Of a DNA stretch of 64,000 bases, positions 1-34,188 are shown piece by piece. Within the stretch, counting starts at the first letter, position 1; each line of letters opens with the position of its first letter. The notes beneath the pieces were generated by a model, which ran no database searches, had not been told where the DNA came from, and saw only the letters and a program-made list of their open reading frames with translations. The position numbers were made by a program, and so were the translations under genes. Source of the stretch: Hyperoplus lanceolatus (lineage: Eukaryota; Chordata; Actinopteri; Uranoscopiformes; Ammodytidae); NCBI GenBank assembly GCA_026929865.2, contig CM049414.1:3913001-3977000 (forward strand), in the 5' to 3' direction.

Positions 1-76
1 TTACCGTGATATAAAATGACCTATACCGTGATAGAAGATTTCTGCCATACAGCCCCAACCCTACCGATGTGTCATT
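1..76. repeat. TACCGTGATA-type repeat fragment
   Basis: The motif ACCGTGATA occurs twice in the first 40 bases (near 3 and 27). It resembles a dispersed repeat common in teleost introns. It is cut by the window edge. A similar terminus, CCGTGATA, ends the element at 53321. Confidence 0.35.
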
Positions 77-93
77 TTATGAAAGCCGCGTAC

Positions 94-22041
<21,948 letters not shown>

Positions 22042-22500
22042 ATTTGTTGTGTTTGCCCAGTGGAGCACACTCTGTCAGTGTCTCCCGGTTGGTAGGAAAG
22101 TCTCTGGGCAGCTCTTCTTCTGCTCTGCCTCACCCCGTTGGCTTCACTTTAACCGCCCGCTATGAGCTCCAGATGCGGCACTATAGTCCCGGCTCAGGCT
22201 GAGTCCTCTAAAACAAACTTGGTGTGGACTTCCTCTCTCTCTCTCTCTCTCTCTGTCTCTTCCTCCCTCCCTCCCTCCCTCCCTCCCTCCCTGCCCTGAT
22301 TCCTCTCCCCTGGCGGACTTGCCTCTCCCCTGAGCCTGCCGCTAAATCACATACAGATGCGAAAGGCTGGAAACGGAGAGAAAGAGTGAAAGAGAGAATG
22401 TTAGCAACAGAGGGGCGTCTGTCTCTTGAGCAGGACACAGGGCTTAAAGCAGACAGTGCACCCATCCACACTGCATATCTCTCTCTCTCTCCCCCACACT
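22042..22500 (-). promoter_or_regulatory. probable lama4 5' UTR and proximal promoter
   Basis: This stretch lies directly upstream of the start codon. On the plus strand it contains (CT)n at 22231-22260 and a (CCTC)n tract at 22261-22291, so the transcribed side is purine-rich. I see no clear TATA box and cannot place the transcription start. A non-coding exon farther upstream is possible. Confidence 0.35.
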
Positions 22501-23785
22501 GTCTGCCAGAGTCAGATTGAGTGTTAGTTCACCATCTCCGTTTGCAGGATGGTGGCACCCCACTCACCATAGGCTCAAGAACAGGCAGCAAGCAGCCCTC
22601 CCTAAAGCTTCAACACTCACGCCACACACCACAGGCAGAAAGTAACAGCTGCTCCGATATCCCTGACCTCGAAGCCCCCCAGACCATGAGCAAGCTCTTT
22701 GTTTTTCCCCCAAGGTCAGACCATCAAACGCTGCTACATTAAGGTCTATTGTGTGAAGCTTTTTAACAGGAAGAGTCTGCTTGCGTGACACTTCCACTCC
22801 AGCACAGAAGGCACACTATCAGAGCCTTGAAACAGACGTCCTCTAAGACCTAAGAGTTGCCGGATACTGTAAAGGGCCACCTTCAACTTGTTCAACAAGC
22901 CGAAACGAATGCCTCCAAGCAGACACCTCACATGGATCCAAAGACCTTTTGCAAAGTCTTCTCCACAAAGACCCCTGTTGTAAGCAGTTCCAAATACGTC
23001 CCGAAATATGCTGCGCTAACCCAATAGGAACATGGAGAAGTTCTATGTCTCAAGTGACTAATAAACAGGTTGTCACATTCCAGTTATGTTTGGCAGAGGA
23101 TGTCAGCCACACAAGCAAGGGCCTTCAGTTGGGCTCTGTCTTTGCGCTCCTTAACACAATCAGTAGAGAGATTCGCCTCACTTCTTGTAGGAGGACATAT
23201 ATTTTATTGGAGCTATTTTTCTCATTTAGGACAAGGTAGGACCATTTTTGGATATCAAGATGCTACCAGCTTCAAAGCCTCAGGCCTCTGTGGGTGACTG
23301 ATACCCGAGAGCTGCTGAGATGTGCTGTAAAGCCCCATGGTGCACTACTGACAGTAGTTGACGGATCACGTCATAACCCAATATATCCTCTGAACATCAG
23401 TATAATACATTAACACCCCTTCCCACAATCCCATATTGCCTTGGCTATGCACCCCTTTGTTATTTAAGATGTCTGTCCTTTTACAACTTTTACCACTGGT
23501 AAGAATGTTGTTTTGTTCAGTTTTGAATCCACTTGACCCACGGCTAGGCTAAACAGCTTTCCCCCAGAAAGGTAGAAGCCAGTTAGTGAGTTAGGTACCT
23601 AGCAGTGATTCTAGTTAGTGCCACTAATTCTCGATGCTAATAAACCATTAGAAGTCCATGGTGCAACGAGATGACAAAAGTTGAACATCAAACAGTGAAA
23701 GACATTCTGACTCTGAGGGGCGCCCTCTGGTGGATGTTTTGCTTAACGTCCATTCCAATATACTGTATAACACGCATTGAAGTAC
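22501..23785. other. upstream region without recognised features
   Basis: Moderate-GC, apparently unique DNA directly upstream of lama4. It could contain promoter or enhancer elements. No gene or repeat recognised. Confidence 0.5.
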
Positions 23786-23793
23786 GAGGGCAG

Positions 23794-24510
23794 CAGGGCC
23801 GCCGCTCCCTATACGCAGGGTACGCAGAGCGCGTAGGGCACCAACTTTATGCCCCCCCCAATTTCTTTTTAATATATAGCCTATATATATTTTTTATTAT
23901 TTTTTTTTAATTAAAAAGGAAAAAGAGATGACCCGGGGGCCCCCCAGAATTGAGTTAAAAAAAAAGTTCATGATAATCATTACATTACAAAAAATATATA
24001 AATGAGTTATGAACAGGCCCATCATTGTTTTTTCTTAATTGTATAAACCTATCCAGGGGTGGATTACTGCACAGGCACACCGGGCACCGGCCCTAGGGGC
24101 CCAAGGGCTCAGGGGGGCCCTTAGCCAGAGATACTGATAGTAACTTTTCATGTTGTATAGTCAAAGAGCTCAGTCACTGATGCCAATAACAGGGTCCAAA
24201 AAGATCCTAAATATAAGTATACTCATCAGAATGTAACAAGATAGAAATCATCATGGGCCCTCAACTAGTAGGGGAGAAATACAAAAGCAAATTAAAAACA
24301 ACAGCATTAGTAGCTCTGTCTAAGGGGCTCCATGAGGGGCTTCTTTCTGTTAGTAAATGCTGTTCGCAAAAACTCATCACTACAGCAAATGTGCCAAAAG
24401 CAGTCGCAGAGATCATGCAAGGGCAAAAAATTTGGCAGCTTGGTGTTTTTTTTTTTTGGGGGGGGGCTTCACTGACAATTTAAGCTTAGGGCACCTTAGC
24501 AGCGACCCTG
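23794..24510. mobile_element. hAT-type element with perfect 8-bp target duplication
   Basis: It starts CAGGGCCGCCGCTCCC and ends GCAGCGACCCTG. GAGGGCAG precedes it (23786-23793) and follows it (24511-24518). Size is 717 bp; no transposase. The interior includes a second hAT-like stretch near 24060-24130 (GGGCACCGGCCCTAGGGGCC), probably an internal rearrangement. Confidence 0.88.
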
Positions 24511-25261
24511 GAGGGCAGTGACGATTATACTGTTTAAAAGGGGACAACAAATGAGCATTTACTCACATGCGTCGTGTACTTCATAATAATGCTTTTTTTT
24601 CCAAAATTGTGAGAATTGTTGTTGTTCCCTGCGCTGAATTAATGAACTGTAACAGTAACATATTTGTCCCACATAAAACAGTAAAAACAAGGAGAGCTAG
24701 TTAGAATGAGCTGTTTGTCTAACCTGATATAGATGAGATAACAGAGTAACAAAAGATGGACGAAAATGATAATGTAACGTCAGTCAGTAAACATTTATGC
24801 TACCTATCACATCCATCTTCTTCCTTAGCTAAGATCATCTTTTACTTCCAGGTTAACTTTTAACACTAAAATGGTCAAAATGAGATGGCAAACAATGACA
24901 AGATTGTGGTACCATAACAAAGTGAATTGCTAACTGTAGACTCACATGCACCTTTGGATCCAATTCCAACCTTTTATATAACACTTTAATGCAGTGTAAA
25001 TGGCACAGGGGATGTTTCCAACCACCAGAAAGCCTATGTGTTAGGCTCTGCTCAACCACTTTATGTTTACTTTACCAGCTCACTGAGACAGAGAGGACTT
25101 CTCCTTCTCCATGTTTGGCCCACTGCACATTGGAATTCTCAGCTCAAGAATATACTCATAGTGTAAACACCAGGGATCACTCACAGGCCAGGGCCATCCA
25201 TGATCCAGGAGATTTCACAGCAGTCCTAGCAGCAGCAGCAGCAGCAGCAATGTATTCTTAA

Positions 25262-25565
25262 AGGAATACTTCACCCATATGGAACCGGCGTTCTATTATT
25301 ATAAAATCGCTATTATAACATAATGAATTAAGTTTTTCTGCACTTATTCATTCCTCAGTCTTCCCTTGGCCCAGCTGTCCTGTTTATCTTAACCCTACAT
25401 TTTCCTATGTGTGATGTCACACATGGGAAAATGTAGGTTAGACAATGAAACCATAAAGGCTACGTCAGGCTACGATGAACCGATCTCTAAAATGTCTGCA
25501 CAATTATACTACATAGGATCTCAGAGTTTAATACACCTTCATATTACCACCGGTGAAGTGGGTCT
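25262..25565. mobile_element. TTAA-flanked element (AGGAATACTTCACC family)
   Basis: The ends AGGAATACTTCACC and (reversed) AGACCCACTTCACC are flanked by TTAA at 25258-25261 and 25566-25569. The interior holds a near-perfect 42-bp hairpin at about 25396-25437. Confidence 0.8.
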
Positions 25566-25815
25566 TTAACTTCTTTCCAAAGGGATGAGTTTGTGCCAGC
25601 TGGTCCTCTTTGCCAGCCTATTGAGCTAAAGCCATTCATGTGATCGATAGACACTGCTGGCTTTGGCATCTGAGTGGTACAGCGGGCATGGTGCAGTGCA
25701 ACTCTGCCATCTGAGTCAAAAGCAAGATACAGTGCAACAAGGCTTTGCCAGAACCACAGTCTGTTAATGACGCTCAAACTTGTTTTTTTTTCAAAACTAA
25801 TTGAAGTAGATTTAA

Positions 25816-27086
25816 AGGTCACATATTATGCTAAATGCACTTTTTAAATGTGTTCTAACATATCCATGGGTCCACGTTGTGCCTAGAGACTGCCAAAATA
25901 TCAAAAAAATTACAATCTCTCCTTTTCTCACTCTCCCCCTTTCTAAAACCCCCCACCCCTCCCCCCCAATATACTCCAGTCAGAATTCTCGCCGACTATT
26001 ACGTAATAGTCGGCACAGCCACATCCCCATATTTTTTTTATATGTCCATGCTTCCCCCCCAGAAACGTCCACCGTGCACTAGTCTATGATAACCCCACCC
26101 CCCATTTCTTATTGGTCCACGGCCCCGAGATCAGATGGAAAATTTTCCGAGCGACAGCCATGTTGTTTTCCCCGCTAAGCGACAAGATGCCCTTAGTACA
26201 GCCTGAATGTTACATACACCAACACAGAATGCTTTTGCTCATACTCCACTAATTTATCTTAACCACAGCAGTCTATTAATGCCTCGTTTTTAATAACACA
26301 ACGGATAGGAACCTACCTGTGCTTTTTTTTAAACGGTGAAACTAAAATAATAGTTTTTATTGGTAGTTTTGCCTGACTGGTGTATAGCTATTAGCTTTGG
26401 GACAAGCAACCAGCTTTTGCTCATAACACGTTGTTTATATTCCCCACAGCAGTCTGAAAATGACTCGTTTTTAACATGACAAAGGATGGGAAGATATTCC
26501 TGTAGAAATCACACTTTGAAGCTACTGTTTTCACTGGTTTAAATCGTCTGAGTCTTATTTTTAGCGTTAGCGCCCATGTAGCTTCGGTTGTAGCTCCAAG
26601 TTTTGCTCCTAATACGCTAACTTAGCTTTCCCCTTGCAGTCTAATAATGCCTCGTTTTTAATAACACAACGGATAGGAAGCTACCTGTGCTTTTTTTTAA
26701 AATGGTGAGACTAAAATATTAGTTTTTATTGGTAGTTTTGCCTGACTGGTGTATAGCTATTAGCTTTGGGACAAGCAACCAGCTATGGCTTAGCACTGTG
26801 TAAACACTGTGTTCACAGTCACGCAGTGTCTCTCTAGTATCGCGAGAGCACGGCAGAGACAGTGGGAGAGCCCCATGGACATATAAAGAAAGCCCGGCAG
26901 AGAGGTGGGAGGGGCGAGCCAGATCGCACAAATATAGGTCATCCTGAGACCAGAGGACAATCAGGGTATAGAGGCTTGCTACAATAAATGATCTGAACGG
27001 GTTTTTCAGCAAACATCTAAAAAAATAAGTATTAGGGACTACTTAGACCATATAAAATTGACAGCAAAGTGCATAATATGTGAGCT
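25816..27086. mobile_element. TTAA-flanked element (AGGTCACATATTATGC family), copy 2
   Basis: The left end AGGTCACATATTATGC is identical to copy 1. The right end reversed begins AGCTCACATATTATGC. TTAA flanks it (25812-25815, 27087-27090). It contains three tandem units of about 185 bp marked by GCAGTCT..AATG..TCGTTTTTAA at 26266, 26449 and 26636. No transposase frame. Confidence 0.88.
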
Positions 27087-27226
27087 TTAAAACTAATTCA
27101 GAATTTAAAATTAACAAAGCCAAAATGACATAGTGGCATCACACATACAGACAAACTTCCTGGGAACTAGCTCTTCCGTCTCTCTTTCCCCAAAAGGAAA
27201 ATATGAGGAATCAATCATATACAGTA

Positions 27227-28170
27227 GGGGAGAACGGGGTAATTTGTCACATGGGTTGGATGTCACATTCGTTATAACTCGCCACCAGAGCGCGCTAGCT
27301 CTGAAATGTTGATATAAAAAAGGTCCAGAATTGGGATCAGAGGTCACATACATAGACTTCCTTGGAGTTAGACTGCTGCATTTCAGGTGAGAGGATGTTT
27401 TGTGTTTTTCATGTCAAATTCAAAATATTTTGCTTCTCAGTATTTTTCTTCTAGGCTTTTACACAATGGGTTTATAACAAAACACTTGTTACCCTCAGAA
27501 AGTGTGAAGGGTAAACTATAGTTTAGATTGTGGTTAGCAAGCTAATTAGTTGTCAGATGGTTGTTGGCCTTGATGCTAGCAAGAAATTCAAGTTGGGGTT
27601 GGTCGTCAAATTTTTTGGGGGTTGGTTGTCACATGTTATCTCAAGGCTGCAGCCAGAAAAGGAACCCAATAACGAAAGAAATTGTCAAGCTGTATCCTCA
27701 CTGACACCCCAGAGAAGGAAAGAATAGAGCAGGAAAAGGCAGCTAGCAAGCAAAAGAAAAAAGGGCAACAAAATCAAAACAACCCAGTGCATCCCAAACT
27801 AGACCAGCTGCCAAGGCTACAGAACGTTATGTAGGCCTATTTGTCAACTTGACAATGCAATTAAACATTCAAATTTGGTTCTGCCTCCTTGCCTTCTTTT
27901 TAAGATTTTTCCCATAAGATAACATTGTGACAAACAACCCCATAGTGTGTGACAACCGACCCCTTGATGGGGTTGGTTGTCACAATGTGTCAGAGTGTCT
28001 TTGATGGTAAATTACTTCTTCATTACAATAAGTTGGAAAAAAAGAGAGACACACATTTCTAGCCAACACCTTAAGCTTCAATTTAATGTAGGAATGGCTA
28101 TTGACAGATGTTTTGGTGATGAGCAATTCTCACTAGAGTAAAAAGTGTGCCTACTTACCCCGTTCTCCCC
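27227..28170 (+). mobile_element. TA/GGGGAGAACGGGG element, copy 2 (944 bp)
   Basis: The ends GGGGAGAACGGGG and CCCCGTTCTCCCC are perfect inverted repeats, flanked by TA (27225-27226, 28171-28172). GGTTGGTTGTCACA-type words recur under both ends and in the middle (about 27255, 27600, 27965). It retains a probable transposase tail at 27694-27834. This is the best-preserved copy in the window. Confidence 0.9.
27694..27834 (+). pseudogene. probable pogo-like transposase C-terminal remnant
   Basis: A 46-codon open segment reads ILTDTPEKERIEQEKAASKQ, then a Lys/Gln-rich tail, and stops at TAG. The xLTDTPEK plus basic, charged tail resembles the end of pogo/Tigger-type DDE transposases, from memory. 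It fits the TA duplication of the element. The preceding frame seems to be shifted by one base near 27690. Confidence 0.45.
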
Positions 28171-29037
28171 TATATAGGCTACAGTACTGTATATTCAAAC
28201 TTCCAAACTAATGCACAGTGTAGCTCTGGTTCATCTCCAGACCAGGGCAGGAGGTGAGTCTTGGCTGCCTTGTGAGAGGGCTGGGTGGGAGGGGGGGGGG
28301 GGGGGGGGGGTCAGAGGGTCCAGCAGGTCAGCCCCCGGTGTCTCCTTACACTCTCCACACATACCAGAGAAAACTATATACTCTATCACAACAAACACCT
28401 CCTTGGCTTTATATGCTACACACACTTTCTGCTAGTGCCGCAAGCTCACCCGCGTGTGGAACAAAAAATTGCTACTAAAATAAAAACTCCTTAGCTGTTG
28501 TCAACTTTTGGACACATGAGCTAAGGAGTATTATGTGTTGAAATGACATGATTTGCATTTGTGTATATATATTTTTTCTATCAGGATAGGCTGGAATCAG
28601 AACAAAAGTACAGCATTCTTCAATTCCAATGCTGAACTCTGGGAACACAGCAATATTGCTCAACATTGTCTGATGATGCAAGAAAGACAAACAGTCAGAC
28701 ACATACAGTAGAGACAGCCAACAGCCAGATAACCAGTTGATGCATTGATTTCAGTGCACTCAAAAAGGTTGGAAATAATCTTTTAATGCAGCTGTGTTCC
28801 TTACTACATTCAAGTTAAGTACACTACACAGTGTGTGGACCCCAGTACACTTTGTTGATTGTAATACTAAATACTCTTGTAGATAAATGACATGTAAGAA
28901 CATCATTAATTATCTAAATTAGCTAAAACATCTAAATGGAATGAGGTCATCTTTTTACGTTATTGGATTGTTATGTGAAAATATCAAGTGGTTATCACAA
29001 AGTGGCAAATAAGCCGATAGATAACATTTATACTGTA
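28171..29037. other. intergenic stretch, no gene seen
   Basis: Contains a G20 run near 28290-28310 and no recognised coding sequence or complete repeat. Confidence 0.5.
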
Positions 29038-30272
29038 GGGGAGAACGGGGGAATGTGAGCCATCGGGTAATGTGAGACACCCCCTGTATCTAGGCAATGG
29101 AACACATTATTGGTCATGTAAGATATACGTTTTCAAGACCCTCTTATTTCCCCTTGGCCATGAAAGAGAGGACCTCATGGTGATGTTGTAAGCATGTTTT
29201 TTTCACAAAAATGTCTTTTTTGCATGTAAAAGAAAATTTTATTGCTGTCAACTTAATCGATTGTCGTGCCAAAGCAAATTGATTCAGGTAGAAAAACTTC
29301 TATCATACATGTTGATGAACTACCAACATATGAAACCATGTGATGATGATAACTGAAGATTAGCCTGATTTGCCGAGAGAGGTAGTTTTTTCTCAAATTG
29401 CGGCAGTGGGGTAAAGTGAGACAAATGCTGTGGGGTAAAGTGAGACAGTGTCTATACCCTCTTTTAATGAATCCATTATATTTGAGGTAGCAAGGAGACT
29501 AATTTGAATAATACAAAAGACAATGTGGGCTGGAGGTGGGGATTGATGGTTGAAGGGGTGTCAGCAAGGGCATGGTATGTGGGGGACAGGAGAGTGACCT
29601 TTAACATCAATAGACTCTAAGTAATACGTCTTTATTCAATGAATGATCCCAATAAAACAAATGCAGAAAAATATAAATCAAAGACTCAAAAGATGGAAAA
29701 TGACAGCTGTTCTAGCTGGTTCTGATTGTTCTTTGCTCTGACCCCCAGACACTAGCTGGCTCTAAGGGTCCTGTCTTCTGACCCCCAGACTGTGTTTTAA
29801 TCTAAATGGTTCTATCTGTCATTTGAATGTTAATTATTGAATATGAATTATATGGTGTATTTGATCAGAGTTACTTTCAAGTGTTTAGAAAATGTTTTTT
29901 TTTAATTGACCAAACCCCATGATTCTGTTACATGTCCGACATTATTTTTGGAATATTTGGTTTTCAAACTAGCTGTAAGGATTCTACTGCATGTCTTATG
30001 GTAGTTTCAGAGTTGAAAAAGTAAGTGGATCAGTTTACCCGCTTGAATTCTCTGGTCTGTCTCAGTTTCCCCCACAGCTGGGGTAAACTGAGACACAAGA
30101 CAACTTTTTTTAAAACATATTTTCACTGCCCTTTGTCATCAATAAATTCTGCTAATGCTTCTAGAAAACACCCTGAATTAAGGGGAAATGTGTAAATTTC
30201 ACTGATAAATAATTTTAGCTCCCTTAGTGGAGAGCAAATGTAAAAAGTGTCTCACATTACCCCGTTCTCCCC
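29038..30272 (+). mobile_element. TA/GGGGAGAACGGGG element, copy 3 (1235 bp)
   Basis: The ends GGGGAGAACGGGG and CCCCGTTCTCCCC are flanked by TA (29036-29037, 30273-30274). The repeated internal word differs from copies 1 and 2: here it is GGGGTAAAGTGAGACA, seen near 29090, 29410, 29440, 30065-30095 (as GGGGTAAACTGAGACA) and 30250 (reversed). It is a sister subfamily with the same termini. Confidence 0.88.
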
Positions 30273-30274
30273 TA

Positions 30275-30569
30275 TGTCGCTCATAAAGACTTGTATTAAT
30301 TCAAGTGGTAAAGAGTGTTTACAGATTTAAGTATACCTTTCCTGTGGCTCTAAATATTTCAGTTGTACATCCAAGTTCATGCAAGCATCAGAAAGAGTAA
30401 ATGTTTAGACACACACACTCTCCTGTGTGGGATCCTGTTACTCTCACCTTCCGCTATACAGACAGCTTTACAATTTTCTCTCAGTGTGTGAGTTGAGTCT
30501 TCAGGGAAAAGTGTATCTCAGTCTTGGCAGTGTGTTGATTAGAAACAGATGGAAGGAGGAGGGTCTGGT

Positions 30570-30600
<31 letters not shown>

Positions 30601-31803
30601 TGCGATTTGAAAAATGTAGAGCAGAGGTCTGACTTGGTGGGAAAATGGAATGGTTCAATCTCCGCTCAAGTAGACGGTCCTAGCTGAAAAAACTGAGACT
30701 ATCCAACCGATTAGAGTGCTTCAAATTCACATGTGGAAATGCTGGCAGTGCTTGTGTGATTTCCTGTGCATTTCCCCAAAGGTAAGCTGAGTCCATCATC
30801 TGCTCTGTGTCCGGGCTCCCCTACCGACACAGCTGATGGAAAAACAGGAACCACAGGCCAAGACACCCTCCATCTGGGTAGTCCAACATTGAAACAGCGT
30901 TTGAATGTTAGATTTAAAGTTGTCAGCTTGAGTGACCCGACCTTTCTGGGAAGCATTATCTAAACCCGCAAAACCTCCCTTTTTTTTCAAGCAAAGTCAA
31001 AAACTGAAGCTAAAAAAGTAAAACATGAAGCCATGGGTTTGAATATTGTATGGTGTCATCATTATACATCTCCAATTAGAAGAAGCTGAATGCTACAACA
31101 AGCCAGCATGTCATACTGTAAGAGGAGTACAGTGATGGAGGTAGAGATCATTGTTCCATAGTTAAGGGGAGACAAAAGATTTTATCATTAAAGAGATAAA
31201 CAAACAAAAATGTGAGATAAACACACAAAAATGTTCAAATTGTGTGGGAAAAAAGTTTTCTGTCAAGATAACCATTTCATGACCAGCTGTTGCTGATGCA
31301 GTAGTGAATTTGAGAAGCCTTCACTGAATATCTTCAGCCCACACAGCAGCACAGAGCCAGCCCACTACATCTGCTATACATTACAGCAAGACATCTGCTC
31401 TCACCGGACTCACTAAACAATGTTCAATTTCCAACTTGTGCATGCAATGACTTCCATTAAGGTCAGCCCATGTTACAGCTTGGGTCATAACTCAATCTGT
31501 TTTGGGACAATATTTTCCATCATACTTATCAAAACGACCTTATTTGCTTCGGTATATAACATCACTTGTGCTTGCTTTGCCCAAGTGTGCTGCTATATCC
31601 AGTATAGTGCAGAGAGCTGCAGGGCCAAGGGGCTGAACCCCGACTGATTACACTCTTATAATCAGATCATTTATATTTCAGTTACAGGTGATCCGTAACT
31701 TGACATGCTTTTGATTTAACTGTGTCTTCATCTGTATCGATCGTACTGTTTGTTTGGGATCTGTCTGTCTCCCCTCTGTGAATCCCTCAGCCCCCCATTT
31801 GTT

Positions 31804-31806
<3 letters not shown>
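30275..31806. other. intergenic stretch, no gene seen
   Basis: Unique-looking DNA with a short (GT)n at 30569-30594 and no recognised exon. Confidence 0.5.

Positions 31807-31897
<91 letters not shown>
31807..31897. repeat. (CA)n microsatellite
   Basis: About 45 CA units. Confidence 0.98.
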
Positions 31898-31900
<3 letters not shown>

Positions 31901-32526
31901 TGTGTTTAGGGCATGGTCACAAAAGTTAGAGGTTGTGATGCTTTGGGCCTAGCAACCACTATTAGTGTTTAAGCATTAGGCAAAAACTGTAAAGGCGCAA
32001 TGTTATGATGAAGTGGTATGGCTCAATCGTATGCATAGTGAATGCACAGTAGGCCTACATACTATTTACAGTAAGCACAGCTGAAGTATGGTAAAAAGAA
32101 TAAGTATGCAAACTCAGGATTTGTATAGTTTTGAGTTACTGTCTTCACCAGACACACAGAGATTCCAGCCCAGAGATTTTCTGAACACGGAACAAAACAA
32201 AACAAGTTGCGTCATCAAATAACAGATGGACACTGTGAACAATCAGTTAGTCATTGCTATTCTTTGTAGTTAACTCAAGTATTATAATTACTAAGTTTAA
32301 AAATCGAAAAAAAAATGCATAACGTTGTCATGTAGATGATTTGTTTCTGACATTGTAACACAATGACCTAACACTGAGTATCCAGGCCAACTGTTACTCC
32401 CACACAACACTCAACATATAGAGGGGAGAGAGGAAGTGTTTGGCCCGCTGTGTGTGAGGAGTTACATGACAGATAGCAGGGTGGATATTGAACAGAGATG
32501 CCCCCTACACACACGTTGCAGGAACA

Positions 32527-32528
32527 CG

Positions 32529-32563
<35 letters not shown>

Positions 32564-32576
32564 ACGCACGCACGCG

Positions 32577-32610
<34 letters not shown>
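32527..32610. repeat. compound (CA)n/(CACG)n microsatellite
   Basis: CA array with a central block of GCAC/GCACGC units near 32551-32582; a CpG-containing interruption. Confidence 0.95.
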
Positions 32611-32613
<3 letters not shown>

Positions 32614-33199
32614 TGCAGGAGCACACACATGTAGCAGGAACACACAAACACTTCAATATGAGAACATAACTGCATCCTGTTATCAGACACAAAGTGCAAA
32701 GCGACAGCCACACAGTCACGCAGCCTGGAAACACATACAGACACACTCCACAAAATTCAGACTCAAAACGAGGAGTACACACACACACACACTCACACAC
32801 ATACCCACTCACACTACTTTTGGGTGAATAGATTCTCTTGTTAAATGATGTCTAGTGTGCCATTATCCACGTCCACTGCGAATGTGAATGCACCCCACTG
32901 GTTAAAAAGTGAAAGGCAACTCATTTACAAAAGCAGCTAGTTGGTTGCATTTGAGTAAGTTTAGACATTGAAGGGTAGGTGAACAGATGAAAACTAGCCG
33001 CTTAGGCTAACTCTGGCTAACTTACAATTTTAATGTTGATTGGTGTGCAATGTCCCTGAAATAAACCAATAAAATCAAATACAAATTTAAAATGTTTGAA
33101 TGGGGGAAATTATGTTTAAAGTGTGACACAGAGACAGCAGATCGCCGCTTGACGGATAAGGCACTCAGGGTTTTCCATGTCAGCAAGGAAACAAATTCA

Positions 33200-33775
33200 C
33201 CGTCCATCAGTTTTCCCTGGTCGTGGTGAGACGGTGTGGATCTGGTCTCCCCTCTGGCAACATCTGAGAATGGATCGCCTACGCGTAAGATGTTGCAGTG
33301 GTTAAAGATACCACCTGGAGACGTGGGGTGAAATCCCGGTGCTGGAAACCTTAGTTTTCCCTGGTGGAGACGAGACGAGATGGTGTGGATCCTCTGGCAT
33401 CATCTGAATTCGTCCTGCATCCATACTATTTGCACTTTTCTTTAGTATTACCATCTAAACATCTGGACAATGATCAAAATCCTTCGTGATTTTTCTCTAC
33501 CTATGACATCTATTGCAGCATGTCCGTCCTGGGAGAGGGATCCCTTACTCTGTCAACTCTCCCTGAGATTTCTTCTATTTTTTAATCCGGTAAAGGGTTT
33601 TTACTGGGAGTTTTTTCTGGCAGCTAAGGGTGAAGGGAGGGTGTCATATTGTTTCATATTTTATCATGTTGTGTCATATTGTACCATACTGTATCATATT
33701 GTATGGACTGTAAAGCCCATTGAGACGAATGCTATTTGTGATTTTGGGCTATACAAATAAAACTGATTTGAAACT
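33200..33775 (+). repeat. teleost dispersed retroelement tail
   Basis: The stretch GTCCTGGGAGAGGGATCCCT, then TCCCTGAGATTTCTTCTAT, and GGGCTATACAAATAAAACTG is a widely distributed fish repeat ending in (TGATT)n-like sequence. Two copies of AGTTTTCCCTGGT..GGTGTGGATC at about 33211 and 33353 flank a 100-bp segment, suggesting a partial duplication or insertion. Confidence 0.6.
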
Positions 33776-34006
33776 GATTTGATTCAACACACCAATTAGA
33801 ATTAGAATCTGCTTGGAACTTTTAAGAAGCTCGTTTTGGAGGCTCCGATCAACACCAGCAGGTAAACAAAGTGCCTTTACTTCACTTTTGAGGCCATGAA
33901 GCCAGAAACACATCACACCTCTAGGACACACTATTAGTATGATGAATACTGTGATTCACAGAAAAGGAACACTTTTGTTTGAAAGTATAAGAAACAGTGA
34001 GGAACA

Positions 34007-34034
34007 TTGCTTTTTTTTTTTTTTTTTTTTTTTT
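34007..34034. repeat. poly-T tract
   Basis: A T run of about 25-28 bases, possibly the tail of a minus-strand retroinsertion. Confidence 0.85.
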
Positions 34035-34188
34035 ACATTTTTAAAATCTTCTTTAAAATATAACCTTTTTAATGCATTTTTTGGAAATAGCAATAAAGGC
34101 ATTGACAACTGGTTTTTGAACTTGAACTTCTAGACAAACGTTTGAATTCAGGGAATAAAGCTTTACAGTAGCAATCACACAGTTTATA

